Positions 1 to 6,346 are shown, numbered from the stretch's first letter. The stretch is DNA of 6,923 nt from Pirellulales bacterium (GCA_025924495.1 JAICIG010000418.1:1-6923), one strand, 5' to 3'. Notes: generated by a model not told the origin, from the sequence alone. Made by a program: numbers and translations.

Positions 1-1700
1 ATCGCCAGGGGACGCGAATGTGGCCGGCCGAATCGCCCGACGCCTTGCCGGCTGCGGTCGACATCGGCAAAGGGTCGCCGACCGGAGTGAAGTTCGGCAC
101 GCGCAGCCGCTTTCCGGAAAAATATCGTCGGGCGTTGTTCATTGCCGAATGGGCTTACGGCCGGATTTTTGCCGTACATCTCGAACCGCACGGCGCCAGT
201 TACCGGGGCCGCGCCGAGCTGTTCTTGCAAGGGCGTCCGCTCAATGTGACCGATCTCGACTTCGGTCCCAATGGCGCCATGTATTTTGTCGTGGGCGGTC
301 GCAAGACGCGCTCGGCGCTGTATCGAGTCAGTTATGAGGCGGCGGATATAGCAGAAGATGCCGAGCGATCGTCGACAGGCAACGAAACGGAGAAAGCCGC
401 CGAAGCCAAACGCTTGGCCGAAGCCAGGCAGGCGCGCGACGAGCGGCATGGTCTCGAGCAATTTCATGGCCGGCGCGACGAGCGCGCGGTCGAGACGGCC
501 TGGCCCTATCTGGCCTCGCTCGACGTTTGGCTCCGGCATGCAGCGCGGGTGGCGATCGAAGCGCAGCCGGTCGAGGAGTGGCGCGAAAAAGCATTGGCGG
601 AAACGCATGCCACCGCGGCGCTCACGGCGCTCGTGGCGCTGGCCCGTATCGGACCTTCGACGCTTGAGCCGCGGCTACTCGAGCGATTGGGCGAGTTCCC
701 ACTGGCATCGCTCGACCAAGAGCAGCAGTTGCTTGCACTACGCGTCTACGAGTTATCGCTCGTGCGAATGGGCCGACCCGATGCGGCGCGTCGCCAGGAG
801 ATTGCAGGCCGCCTCTCGCCCGTCTATCCGACAGAATCATTCGCAGTGAATCGCCAATTGAGCGAGCTGCTGGCCGCGCTCGATGCTCCCGATCTCGTTG
901 CCAAAACCATGCCGCTGATTCTGCAAGCCAAAACCCAGGAAGAGCGGCTGCACTATTTGTTCGTGCTGCGATCGATTCATCGCGGCTGGACGCTCGACCA
1001 GCGCCGCACTTATTTTCGCTGGCTGAGCGAGCCCGGCAGCTTCTCGGGCGCGCAGTCGACGCCGATCATGGTCAAGAACATCGAGGCCGATGCCCGACAA
1101 ACGTTGAGCGAGGAGGAACAATCGCAGTTAGCCGAGTTCTTTGCCGCCTTGAAGCACAGCTCCTCTGCCACGGAGGCGACCTCGCAACGGCCGTTCGTGC
1201 GAGATTGGAAACTGGAAGAACTGGTCGACCTGCTCGGCGAGTTGGACCGCGGCCGGAACTACCAGCGAGGGCGAGAAATGGCGGCTGCAGCGCAGTGCAC
1301 GAATTGCCATCGCGTGCCGGGGGCGGGCACGGCGATCGGTCCCGATCTGGCGGGCGCCGGCCGCCGCTTCGGCCGTCGTGATTTGCTGGAGACGATTCTG
1401 GCGCCTTCAAAGTTCGTTGATGAAAAATATCGAAATGAAGTGCTCGAGATGACCGACGGCACGGTGATCGTTGGGCGAGTGACAGGCGGCGATGAGGAGA
1501 CGCTCTTCGTACTCGCGAACCCGCTTGATCCGGCTCAGATCAGGAGAATCGCCAAGCGCGAGATCGAGTCGCGCACGATCTCGCCCGTTTCGCCAATGCC
1601 GACCGGGCTGCTCAGCACGCTTGGCAAAGACGAGATTCTGGATCTGCTTGCCTACCTGATCGCCGATGGTGATGCCAATCATCCCAGCTTTCGGCAGTGA
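1..1700 (+). CDS. PVC-type heme-binding protein (propeller/HEAT/cytochrome c), 5' end cut off by window
   Basis: The reading frame is open to the left edge, so the ATG at 18 is probably internal and the true start lies outside. Residues are counted from that ATG (560 aa). Residues 1-107 resemble the last blades of the beta-propeller of planctomycete membrane-bound dehydrogenase-like proteins (TIGR02604 type), with the typical strings 'LNVTDLDFGPNGAMYFVVGG' and 'ALYRVSYE'. Residues 108-150 are a charged Ala/Glu/Arg linker. Residues 155-380 are helical and HEAT-like. Residues 393-555 match the Pirellula/Verrucomicrobium heme-binding domain (TIGR02603 type): the heme c motif CTNCH puts the cysteines at 427 and 430 and the proximal His at 431; 'GPDLAGAGRRF' follows, and M527 is the likely distal ligand. 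Such proteins are exported and thought to transfer electrons during oxidation of sugars or polymer-derived substrates; the substrate here is unknown. No terminator is visible just after the stop. The family call is strong, the reaction is not. Confidence 0.9.
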   Translation, partial: RQGTRMWPAESPDALPAAVDIGKGSPTGVKFGTRSRFPEKYRRALFIAEWAYGRIFAVHLEPHGASYRGRAELFLQGRPLNVTDLDFGPNGAMYFVVGGRKTRSALYRVSYEAADIAEDAERSSTGNETEKAAEAKRLAEARQARDERHGLEQFHGRRDERAVETAWPYLASLDVWLRHAARVAIEAQPVEEWREKALAETHATAALTALVALARIGPSTLEPRLLERLGEFPLASLDQEQQLLALRVYELSLVRMGRPDAARRQEIAGRLSPVYPTESFAVNRQLSELLAALDAPDLVAKTMPLILQAKTQEERLHYLFVLRSIHRGWTLDQRRTYFRWLSEPGSFSGAQSTPIMVKNIEADARQTLSEEEQSQLAEFFAALKHSSSATEATSQRPFVRDWKLEELVDLLGELDRGRNYQRGREMAAAAQCTNCHRVPGAGTAIGPDLAGAGRRFGRRDLLETILAPSKFVDEKYRNEVLEMTDGTVIVGRVTGGDEETLFVLANPLDPAQIRRIAKREIESRTISPVSPMPTGLLSTLGKDEILDLLAYLIADGDANHPSFRQ

Positions 1701-2102
1701 TGCCTTTTGACCGCATGTCATCGATTCCGCGAACTGCGCGATAGAATTTCGAGTCGCAGCGCAAATCGCAAACCGAGCGATCTTGCTGGCTGTGGAAGGC
1801 AGACATTGCCGCCGTTCTTGCCTGGCCGGCGCTTCGGGCGATGCTTTTGCTCGCGCAACCATTTCGCTTTGCGCGATCGGCATCGTTCAACCGTTGCGCG
1901 AATGCGCAGGTACGAGGGCATGCGAAATAGCGCACCTCGTGCGAGCCGCCCTCAGCGGAATGGCATGCGTAGCATAACTAATTGACTAGTAGCTACTTGC
2001 GCACCTTGACTGATGGAACGCCCGCCTTTCCCTTGACCGCACTTGCGCCGCCGCTTTAGGTCCGCTGTACTTAATCGATTAGGCCGACAACCGTGGAAAG
2101 CT
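1701..2102. other. Gene-less stretch downstream of the heme protein
   Basis: I see no convincing protein gene on either strand. The open frames here are Arg/Ser/Cys-rich, lack ribosome binding sites and resemble no family I know. The stretch holds a perfect 10-bp palindrome at 1988-1997 (AGTAGCTACT) and another at 2072-2081 (TAATCGATTA). TTGAC occurs three times at 1982-2037 without a well-placed -10 box. It may be a decayed gene or the 3' region of the heme-protein transcript. Confidence 0.5.
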
Positions 2103-2150
2103 TAATTTTTCGAAAAACATCCTTGCACTGGTCTAACCTCTCGTTAGAAT
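2103..2150 (+). promoter_or_regulatory. Sigma-70-like promoter with AT-rich upstream element
   Basis: A -10 box TAGAAT (2145-2150) matches TATAAT at 5 of 6 bases and is preceded by GT. A -35-like TTGCAC (2123-2128) lies 16 bases upstream; its first three bases (TTG) match the consensus. Directly upstream is a run of As and Ts (2103-2119) containing the 12-bp palindrome TTTTTCGAAAAA (2106-2117), placed where an UP element would bind the RNA polymerase alpha subunit. The predicted start is about 2157-2158, exactly at the first hairpin of the candidate small RNA. The site is inferred from sequence only. Confidence 0.55.
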
Positions 2151-2156
2151 GCCTCT

Positions 2157-2220
2157 CGTCGGGGCAACCCGACATGTGCCCGATGTGAGGTACCTGCCCC
2201 GCCTCACGTCGGGTTTTTTT
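2157..2220 (+). ncRNA. Candidate small RNA of about 64 nt, two hairpins, own promoter and terminator
   Basis: From the predicted start, nearly the whole transcript is structured. Hairpin 1 is a perfect 6-bp stem (GTCGGG 2158-2163 with CCCGAC 2168-2173) closed by GCAA, a GNRA tetraloop. Five unpaired bases follow, then hairpin 2: 12 bp (2179-2190 with 2202-2213) with one G-U pair and an 11-base C-rich loop, ending in seven Ts. There is no room for a protein. No plus-strand gene sits close downstream: the next credible one starts at 2858 and has its own promoter. A free small RNA therefore fits better than an attenuated leader, though a leader whose gene has decayed is possible. I do not recognise it as a known RNA family. 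The C-rich loop could pair with G-rich ribosome binding sites of other mRNAs; that is speculation. Confidence 0.5.
2179..2220 (+). terminator. Strong intrinsic terminator
   Basis: The 12-bp stem pairs CCCGATGTGAGG (2179-2190) with CCTCACGTCGGG (2202-2213); all positions pair as RNA, one as G-U. The loop is 11 bases (2191-2201) and seven Ts follow at 2214-2220. The T tract is on the plus strand only, so it terminates rightward transcription. It forms the 3' end of the candidate small RNA. Confidence 0.85.
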
Positions 2221-2483
2221 GCGCCTTCCGGCTTCCGTTAGACTGCACGTCAAAGCGGGCAGTGCTCAATGCGTCCCATAGACGCATCAGGATCAGCCGA
2301 GATTAGTCGGCAACTCGGCCCGGTAACTTCCCGTAAGTCGTTTTTCCTTCGCATGACTTCCGCGGTTCATGAAGTCGCCGATCGAACCAAGAAAACGCCA
2401 AGCGCCCCTCATAAGAACGCACGGCGTCGTCGCTGGGAATCGAAGGCAGCATCCGCCCAGTGCGGCTTGCCTGATGGTCTGGC
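2221..2483. other. Gene-less stretch between small RNA and small membrane protein gene
   Basis: No supported gene. A plus-strand frame from 2269 to 2553 lacks a ribosome binding site, has a protein sequence like no family I know, and runs antisense into the gene at 2484-2690. An inverted repeat (GACTTC 2355-2360, GAAGTC 2371-2376, 10-base loop) lies downstream of the minus-strand gene but has no adjoining T tract on either side that would make it a good terminator. Confidence 0.45.
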
Positions 2484-2690
2484 TCATTTCCGCTTGCCAA
2501 GTCCAATGCAAATGAGGGTTGCGACCAAGCAGCTGATGGCCGCCTCGATATAAATGTTAACCAACGCCGCTGCGGCCATAAAAAAGATGTGCGCCAAAAA
2601 GTCAGGCATATCGAATTTGAGCGGCTTCGGGGATCGATGAATGACCGGGTTGCAATCGGTTTGAGGCGCCTTGTAGGGGTTCTCGTCCAT
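2484..2690 (-). CDS. Small two-helix membrane protein with planctomycete NPYxAPQ N-terminus
   Basis: The 68-aa product begins MDENPYKAPQ, an N-terminal signature I know from many small planctomycete membrane proteins of unknown function. Residues 11-28 are polar and probably cytoplasmic. Residues 30-46 and 48-64 are hydrophobic, likely one helical hairpin, and the protein ends in the basic tail GKRK. Neither helix carries obvious catalytic or metal-binding residues. The start is set by the signature itself. There is no Shine-Dalgarno sequence before the ATG, but a TAGAAT box ends six bases upstream, so the mRNA may be leaderless. The gene diverges from the TIGR03067-domain gene, and both products are membrane proteins. 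The opposite-strand frame covering part of this region has no such signature. Existence is fairly sure, function unknown. Confidence 0.7.
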   Translation of the reverse strand: MDENPYKAPQTDCNPVIHRSPKPLKFDMPDFLAHIFFMAAAALVNIYIEAAISCLVATLICIGLGKRK

Positions 2691-2696
2691 ACTCTG

Positions 2697-2702
2697 ATTC
2701 TA
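2697..2702 (-). promoter_or_regulatory. -10 box for possibly leaderless mRNA of the small membrane protein
   Basis: Read on the minus strand, GGCTAGAAT is followed by CAGAGT and then the ATG. With the usual 6-7 base distance, transcription would start at or next to the ATG. The region 16-18 bases upstream (around 2719-2725) has no good -35 match, so recognition may depend on the extended -10 context or another factor. Confidence 0.35.
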
Positions 2703-2740
2703 GCCGTCGGCGCATGAAAAGCCTCGCGTGCAAGCGGCGA

Positions 2741-2769
2741 TTGAATCTGCTGCTTACGGCAGAGATAAT
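2741..2769 (+). promoter_or_regulatory. Sigma-70-like promoter of the TIGR03067-domain gene
   Basis: TTGAAT (2741-2746) and GATAAT (2764-2769) are separated by exactly 17 bases; the boxes match the consensus at 4 and 5 of 6 positions. The predicted start is near 2776, giving a leader of about 80 nt before the ATG at 2858. This position argues against the earlier in-frame ATG at 2714, which would lie upstream of the promoter. Confidence 0.5.
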
Positions 2770-2857
2770 TCAGCCTCCGGCGATCTTCTCGATCCCGGAT
2801 CCGCAGACTGTGGCGGGCGATCAAGGAGAGTCAACTCAGCGGCAGGAATTGAACAAT

Positions 2858-3517
2858 ATGGCGGAAAATGGCGGGTCGTTTTGGAGTCAGCATCTCGGCA
2901 ACATCATTGTGGGCGTAATCGGGGCCATCGGGGCAATCGCCGCTGCGGTAATTCCATTGATGTTGAATCGCTCCGACCCGGCGCCGGCCGAAGTCATTGC
3001 GCCTGACAAGGTAGCCCCGAGCACGGCGGTTCAATCGCAGGATGACCGCCCGCAAACGCTCCGCGACTTGGAGCGACTACAAGGAATTTGGGAATCGGTT
3101 TCGCGCGAGGCGCCCGAGGAGATCGAGGCGAAGATGGCCGCCAGGGCGAAAGCTCAAGGAATTCGCGGCGACAAGCCGCCCGTGTTTCTGTGGAAGATCG
3201 ACGGCAACGCTCTAGCCGTGCGCATCATCCGCAAAGATGGTTCCGACGGGCCGATGCTGCGCGGAACGTTCGGATTGCGCGAGGACCGCAACGGCCAAGC
3301 GCGGTTGTTCGATTTTAATGGCAAGGCGAACACGGGAGCCGAGGTCACGTGGTCTGGCATTTACGAATTCGACGGAGAGTCGTTGCGAGTCTGCTATCGC
3401 ACTCGTCGCGGGAGCGACGAAGCCGACCCCGGTCGCGCCGTCGCTTTCCATACCGATTTGAAACGAGGCGGCGGCTCGGTCTTTACCTTTAAAAGGCGTC
3501 CGGCGGAGGCGCCATAG
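2858..3517 (+). CDS. Membrane-anchored TIGR03067-domain protein
   Basis: The product has 219 aa. A short N-terminus (1-14) precedes a Gly/Ala/Ile-rich transmembrane helix at about 15-36. A Pro/Ala-rich linker follows, then a domain from about residue 70 opening with 'DLERLQGIWESVS', the hallmark start of the TIGR03067 family, which is abundant in planctomycetes and has no known biochemical function. The rest is beta-rich ('GTFGLRED', 'SGIYEFDGESLRVCYR', closing 'GSVFTFKRRP'), as expected for the family's lipocalin-like fold. The anchor and order suggest an extracytoplasmic domain. I chose the ATG at 2858 over the in-frame ATG at 2714. AGGAA lies 9 bases before it, a good promoter sits between the two ATGs, and residues encoded upstream do not look like a signal or domain. 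The gene converges on the transporter gene with 7 bases between coding ends. Confidence 0.8.
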   Translation: MAENGGSFWSQHLGNIIVGVIGAIGAIAAAVIPLMLNRSDPAPAEVIAPDKVAPSTAVQSQDDRPQTLRDLERLQGIWESVSREAPEEIEAKMAARAKAQGIRGDKPPVFLWKIDGNALAVRIIRKDGSDGPMLRGTFGLREDRNGQARLFDFNGKANTGAEVTWSGIYEFDGESLRVCYRTRRGSDEADPGRAVAFHTDLKRGGGSVFTFKRRPAEAP

Positions 3518-3524
3518 CACAGAA

Positions 3525-5036
3525 TCAGCTCGCCAACAGCTTCCGCAATTGGTCGCAAGCGACAATCGTGCATAGCGCGCCGTAGAACAAGGCGCAGAGC
3601 ACCAGTGCGGCGCGGCGCCAGAGGGATGGCCGCAACTCGGGAGGCAACAGCTTTGTGTTGACCCGCAGGACTTGCAAGGCGGCGACGGCCAGCACAAAGC
3701 CGGCGATGGTTGCCAGCATGGTGAACAATTGCATCGCCGTGCCGAAGTCGACGGCAATCAGGGCCCAGACCGTGAAGGCCAGCAGCAGCGAGTAATAAAT
3801 GACGCTAATGTTGCCGCTGCGCCATCGGCGCACGCGACTGCTGGCGGTCCACAAAATGTCGGTCACGACGCGCACCAGCACGTCGGTATTGCCGAGATGA
3901 GTGGAAAACAAGATCCAAAAGCCGTTCAACAGCCCGAGAAACCAGAGTCCGCTCCACAAGTGGTCGCGCATATACTGTGCCTGAAAGGCGCCGGCGCCGA
4001 CTTTCGCCAGATCGGTTCCTTCTGGAATGATCGCCGTGGCCAGGTTGACGTTCAGAAACATGCCGACGAAGCAGCCCAGGCCCCACAGCCAGACCTGATC
4101 GGCCGTCACATATTTCCACCATAACCGCCAACGCCGCAAGTTTTCCTGGGTGACCGGGAACACGTTGCCGACATGCGATAACTGCACGTGTCCCGAGCCG
4201 ACCGCGCTGCCGATGGCCCCGACCGTGCTGCCCATGCCCATCCCCTTGTCGCGAATCCAATTCGTAATCGCCAGGTTGCCGATGCCGCCCGAGCCGCTGG
4301 TCGTGGCTAACGACGCCAACAGCAGCAAGTTGACATCGGGCGCAAGATGGCCGAAATCGACGAAGCCCGCCGCCGTGCGCAGCGAATGCTCGAGGGGCAC
4401 GAAGGCGATGTTGACCGTGATCAGAAACACAAAGATGTAGGCAATCATGCCCCACGAGGCGTATTCCAGCATCCGTTCGATGGTGCCGCCGAACAGTAAC
4501 AGCAGCAATACGAACACGATGACGCCATAGGTCACATAGGCCAGCGAGCCGGCATCTGCCGCCGCCGGCATGCGGCCGACGAAGGCGGCGAACAGCACCG
4601 TCGCGCAACCGGCCGCCAAGGCCGGGAAGCCTAGTTGGGCGATCGTTAGCACAACGTAGATGGGCGCCCAGAACCGCGAGCCCGGTTTCAGCCGCAAAAT
4701 GCCGCTCAAGATCGGCTCGCCCGTGTAGAGCGTGTAGCGAATCGCCTCCAGGTTGAACAGCAGTTGCAGCGCAATGCCGATCGTGGCGATCCACAAAATG
4801 CCGGGGCCATGCCGCACCGCGATCGCCGGTCCGACGAGCCATTCGCCTCCGCCGATCGAGGCCGCTAATAAGATCGCTCCGGGGCCAATGGTGCGAAACA
4901 CATTGCGGAGCGAATACGGCAGCGGTTCTGGCAGATCGGCCTGGCCCCAGGGGGGCAGACCGGCAGCGGAATTTTGCGACGAGCCCCGCAGCGATGATTG
5001 CGCTTCGTGTGGCGGTGAATGGAGGTTGCTGTCCAT
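3525..5036 (-). CDS. Nramp-family (LeuT-fold) transporter lacking canonical metal-site motifs
   Basis: The 503-aa inner-membrane protein has a Pro/Ser-rich cytoplasmic N-terminus (1-45) and roughly eleven or twelve hydrophobic segments. The first membrane segment opens with 'GPGAILLAASIGGGEWLVGP' (51-70), where 'GPG' fits Nramp helix 1. 'NLEAIRYTLYTGEPI' (95-109) resembles the Nramp helix 3 region, and 'TTSGSGGIGNLAITNWIRDK' (245-264) occupies the place of helix 6. In classical Mn/Fe carriers these helices carry DPGN and MPH, which bind the metal; here they read GGGE and SGSGG. The fold assignment is good, but the cargo cannot be assumed to be Mn or Fe. It could be Mg, another ion or an organic substrate. 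GGAAG (5044-5048) sits 7 bases before the ATG, supporting this start. No clear promoter or metal-regulator box was recognised. Its 3' end meets the TIGR03067 gene tail to tail. Confidence 0.75.
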   Translation of the reverse strand: MDSNLHSPPHEAQSSLRGSSQNSAAGLPPWGQADLPEPLPYSLRNVFRTIGPGAILLAASIGGGEWLVGPAIAVRHGPGILWIATIGIALQLLFNLEAIRYTLYTGEPILSGILRLKPGSRFWAPIYVVLTIAQLGFPALAAGCATVLFAAFVGRMPAAADAGSLAYVTYGVIVFVLLLLLFGGTIERMLEYASWGMIAYIFVFLITVNIAFVPLEHSLRTAAGFVDFGHLAPDVNLLLLASLATTSGSGGIGNLAITNWIRDKGMGMGSTVGAIGSAVGSGHVQLSHVGNVFPVTQENLRRWRLWWKYVTADQVWLWGLGCFVGMFLNVNLATAIIPEGTDLAKVGAGAFQAQYMRDHLWSGLWFLGLLNGFWILFSTHLGNTDVLVRVVTDILWTASSRVRRWRSGNISVIYYSLLLAFTVWALIAVDFGTAMQLFTMLATIAGFVLAVAALQVLRVNTKLLPPELRPSLWRRAALVLCALFYGALCTIVACDQLRKLLAS

Positions 5037-5176
5037 GGTTCAGCTTCCGCCGGGCTGCTGCGTGCTATGGACGTCGACGAACAACGTACGGTCCAACAGT
5101 TGTGCATGCATGCCGTAACCATAATGCTTACGTTGCGCGATTGGTAGAGGCGGAAATTCGAGATAGACATTGGAGG

Positions 5177-5195
5177 ACGGAAAGCGCTTTTCCGT
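5177..5195. repeat. Inverted repeat upstream of the transporter gene
   Basis: A 7-bp perfect inverted repeat, ACGGAAA (5177-5183) and TTTCCGT (5189-5195), with a 5-base spacer GCGCT. It lies about 140-160 bases before the transporter start and just beyond the terminator of the neighbouring gene. It could be an operator or a weak hairpin; only its symmetry supports it. Confidence 0.3.
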
Positions 5196-5214
5196 TTACG
5201 GCAATCAATCGCAT

Positions 5215-5266
5215 AAAAAAACCTCGGCGGCGCCAACCGAATCTTCGAACGGCGGCGCTGCCGAGG
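5215..5266 (-). terminator. Intrinsic terminator of the HTH-like protein gene
   Basis: A 13-bp stem (5222-5234 with 5254-5266) has one imperfect position and a 19-base loop. On the minus strand it is followed at once by seven Ts (As at 5215-5221 on plus). The imperfect position is A-C on the minus RNA but G-U on the plus RNA, where only a weak T tract follows. It lies about 130 bases past the stop of the minus-strand gene ending at 5399, the natural transcript to end here. Confidence 0.75.
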
Positions 5267-5398
5267 TTTGTTGAGGTTTGCCGGGCGCAATTGGGATATG
5301 AAGGCAGCTTGTTGCGCCGGTTGAAAGTTTAGCAATTGCCGCCAGGATCGGATTGCGAATTGCCGCTAGCCGCGATTGCTGTGTCATTCAGCCGAGCA

Positions 5399-5923
5399 TT
5401 AGCCGAGCTTCGCCAATGCGTCGACGGCGACCTTAGCCCTGTCGATGCCGCCGAGCTGGTTGGCCAGTTTCTTGGCGGCAATCAAATCTTCGATGGAAAT
5501 TGCGGCCGAAGCCTGAGACGTTCTCGAAGCGGCGCCGGCCATAGCCGGCTGGCGACCGCCGCCTCGGCGGCGGCGCATGCCCATCGATTTGGCGACGGTG
5601 CTCACTTGGGCGGAAGAAACGCGGATGCCTTTTTCGGCCAACGAGGAAATTACGTCGCGCGGACGCACGCGTTTACCCATCGATTTGATCGCATCTCGGA
5701 TCGCTTCGGCCTTCGAGCCATGGGCTGAGGCCTTGCTGGCGCCTGGTTTCGCGCCGCGCCCCGCCTTGGCCGGCCGGCCATACTTGATCTTGCTGGCCAG
5801 GGCGGTGGAAACGCTCACTCCTTCAGACTTCAGACCTTCGACAATCTCTTTGATTGTCGCGGTGGGGCGCTTTCCCAAATAGTTTCGTACGGCGTCGCTT
5901 TTGCTACCGGTTTTCTTTGCCAT
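5399..5923 (-). CDS. Basic protein with two tandem HTH-like units, putative DNA-binding
   Basis: The 174-aa product contains an internal duplication. Unit 1 (7-47, 'SKSDAVRNYLGKRP...') and unit 2 (70-116, 'SKAEAIRDAIKSMGKR...') share the plan SK-x-(D/E)-A-(V/I)-R, then a helix of the type '(I/V)-x-x-L-x-(S/E)-(E/K)-G-(V/I)-x-V-S', then a candidate recognition helix ('STALASKIK', 'SAQVSTVAK'). That layout suggests winged-helix-like folds. Both units end in Lys/Arg/Gly-rich tails (48-68, 117-125), as in nucleic-acid-binding proteins. A third region (142-172, 'ISIEDLIAAKKLANQLGGID') is helical and could dimerise. I have seen similar proteins in planctomycetes but know no assigned role; gene regulator or nucleoid protein are both possible. 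The ribosome binding site is weak. A promoter upstream and a terminator downstream make it a single-gene unit. Confidence 0.7.
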   Translation of the reverse strand: MAKKTGSKSDAVRNYLGKRPTATIKEIVEGLKSEGVSVSTALASKIKYGRPAKAGRGAKPGASKASAHGSKAEAIRDAIKSMGKRVRPRDVISSLAEKGIRVSSAQVSTVAKSMGMRRRRGGGRQPAMAGAASRTSQASAAISIEDLIAAKKLANQLGGIDRAKVAVDALAKLG

Positions 5924-5972
5924 TGTGCTACATGTCTCTACATACAGGTTTGGCGCCCGCTTGAGCTGCTCC

Positions 5973-6001
5973 AGAATAATTTGCTAAGCCCGCCTTGGCA
6001 A
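5973..6001 (-). promoter_or_regulatory. Sigma-70-like promoter of the HTH-like protein gene
   Basis: On the minus strand TTGCCA (5996-6001) matches TTGACA at 5 of 6 positions and TATTCT (5973-5978) matches TATAAT at 4 of 6, with exactly 17 bases between. Transcription would start near 5966, leaving a leader of about 43 nt before the ATG at 5923. Confidence 0.4.
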
Positions 6002-6346
6002 CCATCCGAATGGATAATTCGGCTTGCGCATCCATGCAACGAACGATAGCATTTCTTGCTTCTGCTTATGTCACTCTGGCGGCGGTAAGGTTCCACACTC
6101 TTATTCGATGTAAGGCAGACGTCGCTCGAATGGTCTTTCAAAAGCTTGCTATGTCACTAGCGTCGATTTCACGATCTGACATTTCAGGCAATCGAATAAC
6201 CCGAGCGCTGCAGATACTTTGTTAAAGCATGCAAACGGTCCTTTGAAATGCGTCAGACGCTCTCATTAGGTCCGCCCGCTAAGCAGTCCATGGCACGGTA
6301 AGGCAGGGATGGTTGCACGGCATGCAGCTTGGCGCCAGCCCCTGAG
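6002..6346. other. Gene-less, less GC-rich stretch between HTH-like gene and transposase region
   Basis: No supported gene on either strand. A 76-codon plus-strand frame (5995-6225) has no ribosome binding site, no recognisable domain, and overlaps the promoter of the gene at 5399-5923. By eye the first 250 bases are poorer in G+C than the flanking genes. A short palindrome GCGTCAGACGC lies at 6250-6260. The 9-mer AATGCGTCA occurs at 6247-6255 and again at 6367-6375. The end of the insertion sequence may lie here, but I could not identify its terminal repeat with only one side in view. Confidence 0.4.

Noticed and set aside
1742..1747. TAGAAT promoter-like box just after the heme protein gene
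   Set aside because: No -35 match at 15-19 bases; the nearest TTGACC is 29 bases away, and no gene follows.
1407..1935. Minus-strand frames across the end of the heme protein gene and the following gap
   Set aside because: They overlap the conserved heme domain gene and show no family resemblance or ribosome binding site.
2269..2553. 94-codon plus-strand frame just after the small-RNA terminator, which could have made the RNA a leader
   Set aside because: No ribosome binding site, low-quality Arg/Ser-rich protein, and it runs antisense into a better supported minus-strand gene.
2714..2857. Longer start of the TIGR03067-domain protein adding 48 residues
   Set aside because: No ribosome binding site before 2714, a good promoter lies downstream of it at 2741-2769, and the extra residues look like neither signal peptide nor domain. 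The ATG at 2858 has AGGAA at proper spacing.
3805..4842. 345-codon minus-strand frame inside the transporter gene
   Set aside because: Arg/His-rich out-of-frame reading of the transporter; the 503-aa frame has membrane segments and family motifs.
5205..5387. 60-codon minus-strand frame between the HTH-like gene and the transporter
   Set aside because: It spans the terminator hairpin at 5215-5266 and has no ribosome binding site or known domain.
5995..6225. 76-codon plus-strand frame in the gene-less stretch
   Set aside because: No ribosome binding site, no recognisable fold, and it overlaps the promoter region of the gene at 5399-5923.
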